Of a stretch of 34,848 nucleotides of DNA, positions 22,844-30,872 are shown one piece after another. A program made the translations under genes and the position numbers. The DNA comes from Clostridia bacterium DTU022 (GTDB taxonomy: Bacteria > Bacillota > Dethiobacteria > DTU022): assembly GCA_001512835.1 (NCBI GenBank), contig LFRQ01000011.1, positions 1 to 34,848 of the forward strand. The letters run 5' to 3'. Under the pieces are notes generated by a model that did not search any database, had not been told where the DNA came from, and was given only the letters and a program-made list of their open reading frames with translations. The stretch's first letter is position 1. Each line of letters starts with the position of its first letter.

Positions 22844-24562
22844 GTGACGGAGATTGATCTTGAACAGCGCTATCAGGAATGGTTGAACAGCGAAAGCCTT
22901 GACCCGGATATGCGCCGGGAGCTGGAGAAGATGAAGGGGGATCCGGCGGCCATACGGTCCTGCTTCGGCGCCGAGCTGCAATTCGGGACCGGGGGGATGC
23001 GGGGCATCATCGGCCCCGGCCTGAACCGGATGAACCTTTACGTGGTCCGCCGGGCGACCCAGGGGCTGGCCGATTACCTGAACAAGACGGTGAAGGAGGC
23101 CGCCGCCAGGAAGGTGGCCATCGCTTACGACACCCGCCGCTTCTCCCGGGAGTTTGCCCTGGAGGCGGCCCTGGTCCTGGCTGCCAACGGCGTGAAGGCC
23201 TACCTTTTTGACGGGGAGCGACCCACGCCCCAGCTCTCCTTTACCATCCGGGCCCTGGGCTGCGCCGCCGGCATCGTGGTCACCGCCAGCCACAATCCCC
23301 CGCAGTACAACGGCTACAAAGTATACGGGCCCGACGGCGGCCAGGCCGTATCCCCCCTGGTGGACGAGCTCAGCGAGAGCATAAGGGCGGTGCATATCTT
23401 TCGGGACGTGAAGTGCATCTCCCGGGAAGAAGCCCTGGCCAAGGGTCTCCTGGAGATGATCGGCCAGGAGATGGACACCCTCTATCTGGACCGGATCCGG
23501 GGCCTCTCCCTAACCCGCCCCCGGGGGGAACTGAAGGTGGTCTACACCCCCCTGCACGGGACGGGGGCGGTCCATATTCCGCAGCTTCTGGGAGAGATGG
23601 AGGCGGTCCGCCTCTTCCTGGTGGAGGAGCAGATGGCCGGGGACCCCAATTTCTCCACGGTCAAGCTCCCCAACCCCGAAGAGCGGGAGTCCTTTGAGCT
23701 GGCCTTGGAGCTGGCCCGCCGCGTTGATGCCGACCTGGTCCTGGCCACTGACCCCGACGGGGACCGGGTAGGCTGCGCCGTCAAGGACGACGCCGGCGAA
23801 GGCGGCTATACCCTCCTCTCGGGGAACGAGATCGGGGCCCTGCTGCTGGACTACCTCCTGGGTCGGCTGAAGGAGCGGGGAGAACTGCCGGAGCGGGGGG
23901 TCATGGTGAAGACCATTGTTACCGGGGAGCTGGGCAAAAAAGTAGCCGAGGCCTACGGCGTGGAGACCATGGAGACCCTGACGGGGTTCAAGTACATCGG
24001 GGAGAAGATCAAGGAGTTTGAAGAAAAGGGGGACCGGGCTTTTCTCTTCGGCTACGAGGAAAGCTACGGCTACCTGACGGGCACCTTTGTCCGGGACAAG
24101 GATGCGGTGATCGCCTCCTACCTGCTGACGGAGATGGCCGCCTACTACCGGGAGCGGGGCCAGAACCTGCTCCAGGTGCTGGAGGAGCTCTCCCGCCGGC
24201 ACGGCTACTACCGGGAAGACCTGGTCTCCATGGAACTCTCCGACCTGGCGGAGGCCGAGGGCTACATGCAGGCGTACGAACACCAGGCGCCCCCGGTGGA
24301 GGGCCTGGAGGCGGTGGAAAAGAGGGACTACTACCTGCAAAAGCGCTGGGACCTGCGCACGGGAGAGGAGGGTCCCGTAGACCTGCCCCGCTCCCGGGTG
24401 ATCTACTACCGCTATCAAGACGGCTCCTGGTTCTGCGTCCGCCCCTCGGGCACAGAGCCGAAGCTCAAGATCTATCTGGCCGTCAACGCCCCCAGCCGGG
24501 AGGAGGCCCGGCGCAAGCTGGAGCGGTTGAAAAAAGCGGTGTTCCAGGTTAAGAAGAGATAA
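22844..24562 (+). CDS. Phosphomannomutase/phosphoglucomutase (alpha-D-phosphohexomutase)
   Basis: The 572-residue enzyme interconverts hexose 1- and 6-phosphates. Motifs in order: FGTGGMRG near 47, the phosphoserine loop TASHNP with S149, the metal loop D303-PDGDR, the sugar loop GYEESYGYL near 405 and the phosphate-binding RPSGTEPKLKIY near 535. The length and TASHNPPQYNGYKVYG form match the long PgcA/ManB-like bacterial branch; substrate preference between mannose and glucose is set by context here. It begins with GTG 4 bases after the manC stop with AGAGAGG upstream. It supplies Man-1-P to ManC or drains it toward glycolysis. Confidence 0.95.
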   Translation: MTEIDLEQRYQEWLNSESLDPDMRRELEKMKGDPAAIRSCFGAELQFGTGGMRGIIGPGLNRMNLYVVRRATQGLADYLNKTVKEAAARKVAIAYDTRRFSREFALEAALVLAANGVKAYLFDGERPTPQLSFTIRALGCAAGIVVTASHNPPQYNGYKVYGPDGGQAVSPLVDELSESIRAVHIFRDVKCISREEALAKGLLEMIGQEMDTLYLDRIRGLSLTRPRGELKVVYTPLHGTGAVHIPQLLGEMEAVRLFLVEEQMAGDPNFSTVKLPNPEERESFELALELARRVDADLVLATDPDGDRVGCAVKDDAGEGGYTLLSGNEIGALLLDYLLGRLKERGELPERGVMVKTIVTGELGKKVAEAYGVETMETLTGFKYIGEKIKEFEEKGDRAFLFGYEESYGYLTGTFVRDKDAVIASYLLTEMAAYYRERGQNLLQVLEELSRRHGYYREDLVSMELSDLAEAEGYMQAYEHQAPPVEGLEAVEKRDYYLQKRWDLRTGEEGPVDLPRSRVIYYRYQDGSWFCVRPSGTEPKLKIYLAVNAPSREEARRKLERLKKAVFQVKKR

Positions 24563-24588
24563 AAGAGATTAGGAGAGGAGAAAGGCGG

Positions 24589-25902
24589 ATGCCCAAAGTA
24601 GCCCTCATCGGGGCGGGGAGCGTGGTCTTCGCCAACAATCTGGTGGGAGACCTGCTGACCTACCCCCAGCTGAAAGACGAGCTGGAGTTTTCTTTGATGG
24701 ATATCGACCCCGACCGCCTGGAGGTAGCCCATGGCTATATCCGCCGGCGCGTCGACGCCGCCGGGGCCGGGGCCAGGGTGGAGGCCACCCTAAACTTGGA
24801 GGAGAGCCTGCGGGGCGCCGATTACGTGGTAAACATGATCCAGGTGGGGGGGCTGGAATCCACCCTCATCGATTTCGATATCCCGGAGAAGTACGGTTTG
24901 CAGCAGACCATTGCCGACACCCACGGCATCGGAGGGGTCTTCCGGGCCCTGCGCACCATCCCCGCGGTGCTGGAGATCTGCCGCCGGATGGAGGAGCTCT
25001 GCCCCGAGTCGCTGCTGATCAACTACTCCAACCCCATGGCCATGGTGGTCTGGGCGGTGTACCGGGCCGGCGGCGTAAAGGTGGTGGGGCTCTGCCACAG
25101 CATCCCCCTAACGGCGCTGATGCTGGCCAACTACCTGGACCTGCCCTTCCCCGAACTGCGCTACCGGGCCGCCGGGACCAACCACCTCTGCTGGTTCCTG
25201 GAGCTCCGGCACCGGGGGAGGGATCTATACCCGGACCTGCACCGGGCGGCCCAGGATCCTATGACTTACTCCTGGGACCGGGTCCGCTTCGAGATCATGA
25301 AGCGCTTCGGCTACTTTGTCTCCGAGTCCAGCGAGCACATGGCCGAGTACGTCCCCTACTTTATCCCGCACCGGGAGCTGGTGGAGAAACTTCATATTCC
25401 CCTGCGGGAGTACGTCCACCGCTGCTACCAGCAGGACGAGGAATTTGAGCGCAACCGGAAGGTGGCCCGGGGAGAGGCGGAGCTGCCCGAGCATTACCGC
25501 ACCCTGGAGTACGCGGCGCCCATCATTTGGGCCATGGAATCGGGGGAGCCCGCCCTTATCTACGGGAACGTGGAGAACCGGGGCTTAATCTCCAACCTGC
25601 CCTACGGCTGCTGCGTAGAGGTGCCCTGCCTGGTGGACGGAAACGGCGTCCAGCCCCTTTATGCCGGGGAGCTCCCGCCGCAGCTGGCCGCCATCAACCG
25701 GGCCCATATCTCCGTCCAGGAGCTGGCGGTGCAGGCCGTCTTGGAAAAAAGGCGCGACTATGTCTACTACGCCTGCCAGCTGGATCCCCTGGCTGCTTCC
25801 ATGCTGACCCTGGACCGGATCAACGAGCTGGTGGGGGAGTTGCTGGAAGCCCACCGCCCGCACCTGGACTACCTCTTAGCCGGGGGCTCGGGCGCAAAAT
25901 AA
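24589..25902 (+). CDS. Family 4 glycoside hydrolase (alpha-galactosidase-like)
   Basis: GH4 enzymes use NAD+ and a divalent metal to cleave glycosides by transient oxidation at C3. The 437-residue chain has the N-terminal Rossmann GAGSVVFANN (8-17), N148 in NYSNPM, C169-H170-S171 in GLCHSIP and H199 in GTNHLCW, the metal ligands. The CHS tetrad is typical of the alpha-galactosidase (MelA-type) group, as opposed to CDMP or CNVP in phospho-glycosidases; substrate remains inferred. It follows the mutase by 26 bases with GAGAGGAG upstream, likely the last gene of the operon, closed by the terminator at 26021-26064. The cluster may process a mixed galactose/mannose glycoside. Confidence 0.94.
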   Translation: MPKVALIGAGSVVFANNLVGDLLTYPQLKDELEFSLMDIDPDRLEVAHGYIRRRVDAAGAGARVEATLNLEESLRGADYVVNMIQVGGLESTLIDFDIPEKYGLQQTIADTHGIGGVFRALRTIPAVLEICRRMEELCPESLLINYSNPMAMVVWAVYRAGGVKVVGLCHSIPLTALMLANYLDLPFPELRYRAAGTNHLCWFLELRHRGRDLYPDLHRAAQDPMTYSWDRVRFEIMKRFGYFVSESSEHMAEYVPYFIPHRELVEKLHIPLREYVHRCYQQDEEFERNRKVARGEAELPEHYRTLEYAAPIIWAMESGEPALIYGNVENRGLISNLPYGCCVEVPCLVDGNGVQPLYAGELPPQLAAINRAHISVQELAVQAVLEKRRDYVYYACQLDPLAASMLTLDRINELVGELLEAHRPHLDYLLAGGSGAK

Positions 25903-26356
25903 GCCTTTGCCGGCGGCCTGGGGAAGCCCGCGAAGAAAACCGCCGCTCTTTTTGGGGGCGTATTTAAGCGCTTTGGGGACGAGATAAAAAATAAAAATCT
26001 GCTCTTGATGAAAGATTGTTGACAACCCTCCGGCTGCCTGCTGCTTGGGAGGGTTGTCATTTTTGGCCATATCGCAATTTAAATCCAAATGCAGTAAGAT
26101 TAACCGGGAACACAGTATCGTCCTGGGCTCCAAATTTCCACCTTCAAGTTTCGATTTAACAGATAAAGGGCTTCTATTCTGGAATTTAAGCATCAGACAG
26201 CTACAAGGGCTATTCTAACAGCGCCCTGTATAAACTTCCTCTGTAAACTTATTGATGAATTGAAAATGAACCCTTTTAACACATAACCCAAGCCGGGATC
26301 GGCCAAGCTAGCTAAGGAGCCTTTGGGCTTAAAATGTGTCTTAAAGGGGTTTTGCT
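25903..26356. other. Intergenic region between GH4 and the flavoenzyme
   Basis: It holds the strong terminator at 26021-26064 and then an AT-rich stretch leading to the AAAGGGG RBS of the next gene. Direct TAAACTT repeats at about 26231 and 26244 and a TTGAAA near 26260 are seen, but no convincing full promoter. No small gene was recognised. Confidence 0.5.
26021..26064 (+). terminator. Intrinsic terminator after the sugar operon
   Basis: GACAACCCTCC (26021-26031) pairs perfectly with GGAGGGTTGTC (26048-26058) over a 16-base loop and is followed by ATTTTT. The 11-bp stem makes it the strongest terminator structure in the window. Confidence 0.9.
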
Positions 26357-28291
26357 ATGAGCGCATTTAAAAGATTGCTGGAACCGGGACGGATTGGGAA
26401 GCTTGCCCTCCGCAACCGCATGGTTATGCCCCCCATGGGGACCAATTACGCGGGCGACGACGGTTTTGTCACCGAGCGCCTGGTCCGCTACTACGAGGAG
26501 CGGTCCGCCGGAGGGATGGGGCTGATCATCGTGGAGGTATCCGCCGTGGATCCCGCAGGGAAGGCCATCTCCGGGCAGATAGGGGTCTGGGCGGACAAGT
26601 TTATTCCCGGGCTCCGCTACCTGGTGGACGCCGTCCACCGCCACGGGGCCAAGATCGCCATGCAGCTCCACCATGCCGGGCGCCAGACCAACTCGGCCAT
26701 CACGGGGATGGCTCCCGTGGCCCCTTCAGCGCTGTCCTGCCCCGTTTGCGCCGAAATGCCGCGGGTCCTTACTCCGGAAGAGATCCGCGGCCTGGTCTAC
26801 GCTTTTGCCGAGGCGGCGCGCCGCGCCCGCCTGGCCGGCTTCGACGCCGTAGAACTGCACGGCACCCATGGCTACCTGATCAACCAGTTTCTCTCTCCTT
26901 ACAGCAATCACCGGGAGGACGAGTACGGGGGCGACGAAGAGCGGCGGCTGCGCTTTCCCCTGGAGGTGATCCGGGCTGTCCGCCGGGAGGTGGGGGAGGA
27001 CTACCCCATTATTTTTCGCATGAATGCCGATGAGCACGTGGAGGGCGGGATTACCCTGGAGGACGCTCTCCGCATGGCGCCAATCTTTGTGGAAAACGGG
27101 GTTGACGCCCTGCATGTCTCCGTGGGGGTGTACGGCTCTCCGGCGCCCATGATCTCCACCATGGCCAACCCGCCGCTGCCTCTGGTTAAGTACGCCGCGG
27201 CGATAAAGAAGAAGGTTAACGTCCCCGTCATCGCCGTGGGGAAGATCCACGACCCGGAAGACGGGGAGCGGATCCTGGCGGAAGGCAGCGCCGACTTTGT
27301 CTCCATTGGCCGGGGCTCCATCACCGATTCCCACTTTGCCCGCAAGATCCAACTGGGCCGGGCCGAGGATATCCGTAAGTGCATCCAGTGCAACCAGCGC
27401 TGCATCGATTTCTTGCTGGTTTACCGGAAGCCCGCGGGCTGCATCTACAATGTCCGGGTGGGCCGAGAGGGCGAATTCCCCCTGGTCAAGGCTCCCCGGA
27501 GCAAAAAAGTGGTAATTGTGGGCGGGGGACCGGCGGGGATGGAGGCGGCCCGGGTCGCGCGGATCCGGGGGCACCGGGTGATCCTCTTTGAGCAGGCGGA
27601 GCGCCCGGGCGGGCAGGCCCTGCTGGCCGCGATCCCGCCCCACAAGGAGCGCTTCGGCGAAATCGTGCGCTACCTGAGCCGGCGCATAAAAGCCCTGGGG
27701 GTGGACTTGCGCCTGGGCACCGGGGCCACCGTGGAAACGATATTAAAGGAAAAGCCGGACGCGGTTATCCTGGCTACCGGGGCCAAACCCCTGGTGCCGT
27801 CCCTGCCCGGCCTGGAGGAGAGCGGGGCGGTCACCGCCTGGGAGGTCCTCTCCGGGGCCGCCGAAACCGGGAAGAACGTTTTAATCGTGGGCGGAGGGCT
27901 GGTAGGCTGCGAGACGGCGGAGTTTCTGGCGGAAAAGGGGTGCCAGGTTGCCCTGGTGGAGATGATGGAGGAGCTGGCCCGGGACCAGAGCCCCACCCTG
28001 CGGGGCGAGCTGCTCCGGCGGCTGGAGAACAATCAGGCCATCACCCTGCGCACCGGCACGGAGGTGATTGCCCTGGGCCGCGGGCGGGCCACCCTTCGGC
28101 ACAAGGACGGAGAGGAAACTCTGGAGAACCTGGATACCGTGGTCCTGGCCGCGGGCGCCGTGCCCCACAACCCCCTGGAGGGGGAACTCCGGGGCAAGGT
28201 CAAGGAACTCTATGCCGTGGGCGACTGCTACGCTCCCCGCAACGCCGCCGAGGCCATCCACGAAGCCTTCGCCGTCGCCTATCGCCTTTAA
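26357..28291 (+). CDS. NADH:flavin oxidoreductase / 2,4-dienoyl-CoA reductase-like Fe-S flavoenzyme
   Basis: The 644-residue protein has the full two-part architecture of the FadH/BaiCD/TMADH group: an N-terminal old-yellow-enzyme TIM barrel binding FMN (1-330, LRNRMVMPPMGTNYA, LHHAGRQ, HGTHGYLINQFLSP), a [4Fe-4S] site C342-x2-C345-x3-C349-x12-C362, and C-terminal FAD (GGGPAGMEAA near 384) and NAD(P) (GGGLVGCETA near 515) domains. It reduces activated C=C bonds of enoyl-CoA or similar compounds; the substrate cannot be deduced. ATG with AAAGGGG 8 bases upstream. It stands alone, with a repeat-rich gap and terminator downstream. The enzyme type fits an anaerobe. Confidence 0.95.
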   Translation: MSAFKRLLEPGRIGKLALRNRMVMPPMGTNYAGDDGFVTERLVRYYEERSAGGMGLIIVEVSAVDPAGKAISGQIGVWADKFIPGLRYLVDAVHRHGAKIAMQLHHAGRQTNSAITGMAPVAPSALSCPVCAEMPRVLTPEEIRGLVYAFAEAARRARLAGFDAVELHGTHGYLINQFLSPYSNHREDEYGGDEERRLRFPLEVIRAVRREVGEDYPIIFRMNADEHVEGGITLEDALRMAPIFVENGVDALHVSVGVYGSPAPMISTMANPPLPLVKYAAAIKKKVNVPVIAVGKIHDPEDGERILAEGSADFVSIGRGSITDSHFARKIQLGRAEDIRKCIQCNQRCIDFLLVYRKPAGCIYNVRVGREGEFPLVKAPRSKKVVIVGGGPAGMEAARVARIRGHRVILFEQAERPGGQALLAAIPPHKERFGEIVRYLSRRIKALGVDLRLGTGATVETILKEKPDAVILATGAKPLVPSLPGLEESGAVTAWEVLSGAAETGKNVLIVGGGLVGCETAEFLAEKGCQVALVEMMEELARDQSPTLRGELLRRLENNQAITLRTGTEVIALGRGRATLRHKDGEETLENLDTVVLAAGAVPHNPLEGELRGKVKELYAVGDCYAPRNAAEAIHEAFAVAYRL

Positions 28292-28343
28292 AAAGCAAAA
28301 AGGGACAATGCAAAAGGGGACAACTCCCAATTTGCAGAAATGC

Positions 28344-28368
28344 AAAAGGGGAGGGAGGTCCCCTTTTT
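28344..28368 (+). terminator. Intrinsic terminator after the flavoenzyme gene
   Basis: AAAAGGGGA (28344-28352) pairs with TCCCCTTTT (28359-28367) over a 6-base loop, ending in a T-run; the A-run in front would let it work on the other strand too. It overlaps the second AATGCAAAAGGGGA repeat. Confidence 0.75.
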
Positions 28369-28569
28369 AACATTTTATATCCAATCTTGTAAAGCCCGCG
28401 CCTTCTCTTTTGGGGGAAAAGGGGCAGTTTCTATTAAGGAGCCGTTCCGGCTTGCCAAAAATAAAAAAGGGAGGGGCGCACCCTTTCAGGTCCCGGCGCC
28501 CCTGATTGAAAGGGGGGACGGGTGAAAAAGAATGCAAAAAAGAGAAGCACAATAGGCCAATAGGCCAGA

Positions 28570-28613
28570 GGGGACGGTTCTTGATTTGCAAAGCCTAAAA
28601 AAGAACCGTCCCC
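28570..28613. repeat. Family B element with perfect 13-bp inverted repeat
   Basis: GGGGACGGTTCTT (28570-28582) and AAGAACCGTCCCC (28601-28613) are exact reverse complements around an 18-base spacer. This is the most regular family B copy in the window and would fold into a stable hairpin on either strand, as REP-type elements do. Confidence 0.85.
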
Positions 28614-28824
28614 GTTTACAATTTTATTATATAGAGCATGCGGCCTCGTTAGCACAGTCGCTTTCAGGATCCTGCCCCCCCGGAATAATTTTGCATGCAG
28701 TTTATTTATTAAAGGAGGCGAAGCTTGCCCGGGCGCATCGGTGTCCCCTGGGGCCCCGTCGTTGACCGGCCTGGGGACATCAAATATAATGGGAAGGTGA
28801 AAACGAGAGCAAAGGGTATCCGCC

Positions 28825-30741
28825 ATGCTTATTTCCCTGAACAATATCGAAAAAGGGTACGGCGCCCACGGGGTTCTGCAGGGGGTCACTATCCGGCTCC
28901 ACAAGGGAGACAAAGTGGGGCTCATCGGCCCCAACGGGTCGGGGAAGAGCACCCTGGTCAAGATTATGGCCGGGGAGCTGGAGCCGGATAAGGGTTCCGT
29001 GCACCGGGCGCGGGGGCTTAGCTGCGGCTACCTGCCCCAGGACTTTGACGGCTTTTTGTCGGGAACCCTGCGCCGGTTCCTGGAAGAGTCCCTGGGGTGC
29101 CTTCTGGAAATGAAAGGAAAGCTGGCGGCCCTGGAGCAGGAGATTTCCCAATGCCCGCCGGAGGCGGAAGGGCGGCTGCAGCGGCTCCTGGAGCGCTACG
29201 GGGAGCTCTCCCGGGAATTTCAGGAGAAAGGCGGCTATACGGTAGAGGCGCGCATTGCCGCTGTGGCCCGGGGGCTGGGTTTCCAGGAGGCGGACCTGGA
29301 CCAGGAACTTTCCACTTTCAGCGGCGGGGAGAAGACCAGGGCCAAGCTGGCCTCCTTGCTGCTGCAGCAGCCGGACTTGCTCCTGCTGGACGAGCCGACC
29401 AATTTTCTGGACCTGGCGGGGCTGGAATGGCTGGAACGCTTTTTGCAAGACTGGCCGGGAAGCCTGCTGGTGGTCTCCCACGACCGCTTTTTCCTGGACC
29501 GGGTGGTGAAGGGGATCTTTCTCCTGGAAGGGGGGAAGATCAAGAGCTACCCGGGGGGCTACAGCACCTTTGAAGCTTTGCGCCGCCAGGAGCGGCTGGC
29601 GCAGGAGAAGGCCTACCGGGAGCAGCAGCTGCTGCTGGCCCGGGAGGAGAAGCGGATCCGGGAGTCGAAGGCCGATGCCCGCTCGAAGAAGCAGGCGCGC
29701 AGCCGCCGGCACCGGCTGGAGAAGGTGGAACGGGTGGAGCAGCCCCGGGGGCCCGCCTCCTTCAAGCTGGGCCTGGACTATGCCGGGCGCGGTGGGGATA
29801 GGGTCCTGGCTTTGGAGGGCGTCAGCAAAAGCTACGGGGACCGGCAGCTGTTTCACCAGCTCAACCTGGAGGTGCGCTGGGGCGACCGGGTGGCCGTAGT
29901 GGGGCCCAACGGGGCGGGGAAGACGACCCTGCTGAAGCTAATCATCGGCGAAGAGCAGCCTTCCGCAGGGAGAATCCGCCTGGGGCCTTCAGTCCGGGTG
30001 GTCTACTTTGCCCAGGAGCAGGAGAGCCTGGACCCGGAGCAGACTTTGCTGGAGGCGGTTATGCAGGCTTCCGACCTGGACCTGAAGGAAGCCCGGAATC
30101 ACCTGGGCCGCTACCTGTTCCGGGGCGATCAGGTTTTCCAGCGGGTCAAAGAGCTGAGCGGAGGGGAGAAGAGCCGCCTGGCCCTGGCCTGCCTGGCTTT
30201 AAGCCGGGCCAATTGCCTGCTCATGGATGAGCCGACCAGCCACCTGGATCTCTCCGCTGTGGAGGAACTGGAAGAAGCCCTCTCCCGCTACCCGGGGACG
30301 CTGATTGTCGTCTCCCACGACCGCTATTTTTTAAGCAAGCTGGTGAACCGGGTTTGGGAGGTAAATGCCGGGGAGGTTCAATCCTTTGCCGGCACTTTCC
30401 AGGAGTACCTGCAGCGGCGGGAGGAAGAGGCCCGGCAGGAGAAAACGGAGAAGGCCCCTGAACGTGCCGCCCTCCGGCGCCGGGAGGCGCAACAACGGGA
30501 GAGGGAGCGGCAGCGCCGGGAATCCGGCTTAAGGAGGGAACAGGAAGCCCTGGAAGAGAGCATTGCCGCCGCCGAAGCGAAGATCGCCCGCCTGGAGCAG
30601 CAACTCTCCCGGCCGGAGCTGTACGGCAGCCCTCAGGAACTTTCCGAGAAAGGGCTGGAGCTGCTTCAGGAGCAGGAGAAGCTGGCCGGGCTGCTGCGGC
30701 GCTGGGAGGAAGTGAGCCTGCTCCTGGAGAAGCTCTCGTAA
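28825..30741 (+). CDS. ABC-F family ATP-binding protein (translation factor-like)
   Basis: The 638-residue cytosolic protein has two ABC ATPase domains and no membrane segments. Domain 1 has Walker A GPNGSGKST (35-43), signature FSGGEKTR and Walker B LLLLDEPTNFLD; domain 2 has GPNGAGKTT (360-368), LSGGEKSR and LLMDEPTSHLD. The linker between them (about 240-310) is basic and helical, the P-site tRNA-interaction arm of ABC-F proteins. A C-terminal coiled coil (about 530-638, rich in E/R/Q) resembles Uup/YfmR-type members. Such proteins act on stalled ribosomes or resolve antibiotic inhibition; which role applies here is unknown. The ATG has AAAGGG 9 bases upstream. Confidence 0.95.
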   Translation: MLISLNNIEKGYGAHGVLQGVTIRLHKGDKVGLIGPNGSGKSTLVKIMAGELEPDKGSVHRARGLSCGYLPQDFDGFLSGTLRRFLEESLGCLLEMKGKLAALEQEISQCPPEAEGRLQRLLERYGELSREFQEKGGYTVEARIAAVARGLGFQEADLDQELSTFSGGEKTRAKLASLLLQQPDLLLLDEPTNFLDLAGLEWLERFLQDWPGSLLVVSHDRFFLDRVVKGIFLLEGGKIKSYPGGYSTFEALRRQERLAQEKAYREQQLLLAREEKRIRESKADARSKKQARSRRHRLEKVERVEQPRGPASFKLGLDYAGRGGDRVLALEGVSKSYGDRQLFHQLNLEVRWGDRVAVVGPNGAGKTTLLKLIIGEEQPSAGRIRLGPSVRVVYFAQEQESLDPEQTLLEAVMQASDLDLKEARNHLGRYLFRGDQVFQRVKELSGGEKSRLALACLALSRANCLLMDEPTSHLDLSAVEELEEALSRYPGTLIVVSHDRYFLSKLVNRVWEVNAGEVQSFAGTFQEYLQRREEEARQEKTEKAPERAALRRREAQQRERERQRRESGLRREQEALEESIAAAEAKIARLEQQLSRPELYGSPQELSEKGLELLQEQEKLAGLLRRWEEVSLLLEKLS

Positions 30742-30756
30742 GCTGTCATAAAATTG

Positions 30757-30777
30757 GGCCGCCATTGGGCGGCGGCC
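30757..30777. terminator. GC-rich hairpin between convergent genes, possible terminator
   Basis: GGCCGCC (30757-30763) and GGCGGCC (30771-30777) form a 7-bp stem with a 7-base loop. On the minus strand it is followed by CAATTTTAT, on the plus strand there is no T-run. A further GGGG/CCCC stem plus T6 on the minus strand at about 30790-30806 could end the cell-wall operon. Confidence 0.4.
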
Positions 30778-30872
30778 AAAGAGGCAGCAAAAAAGGGGCC
30801 GCCCCGGCGAGCTTTTGGGACCGCCCCCTGTATTTCCTGGATTCAATTTTTTATTTTCCCAAACTGCCCCCT

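Larger units (their letters stand above)
28292..28824. other. Repeat-rich gap between flavoenzyme and ABC-F gene
   Basis: No gene. AATGCAAAAGGGGA is directly repeated (28307-28320 and 28339-28352), a terminator follows at 28344-28368, then AATAGGCCAATAGGCC-like tandem octamers near 28551-28566 and a perfect family B inverted repeat (28570-28613). The last 100 bases lead to the ABC-F start; a promoter was not convincingly found. Confidence 0.55.

Noticed and set aside
26019-26024. TTGACA as a -35 element for the flavoenzyme gene
   Set aside because: The hexamer is part of the 5' arm of the strong terminator stem and has no -10 at suitable distance.
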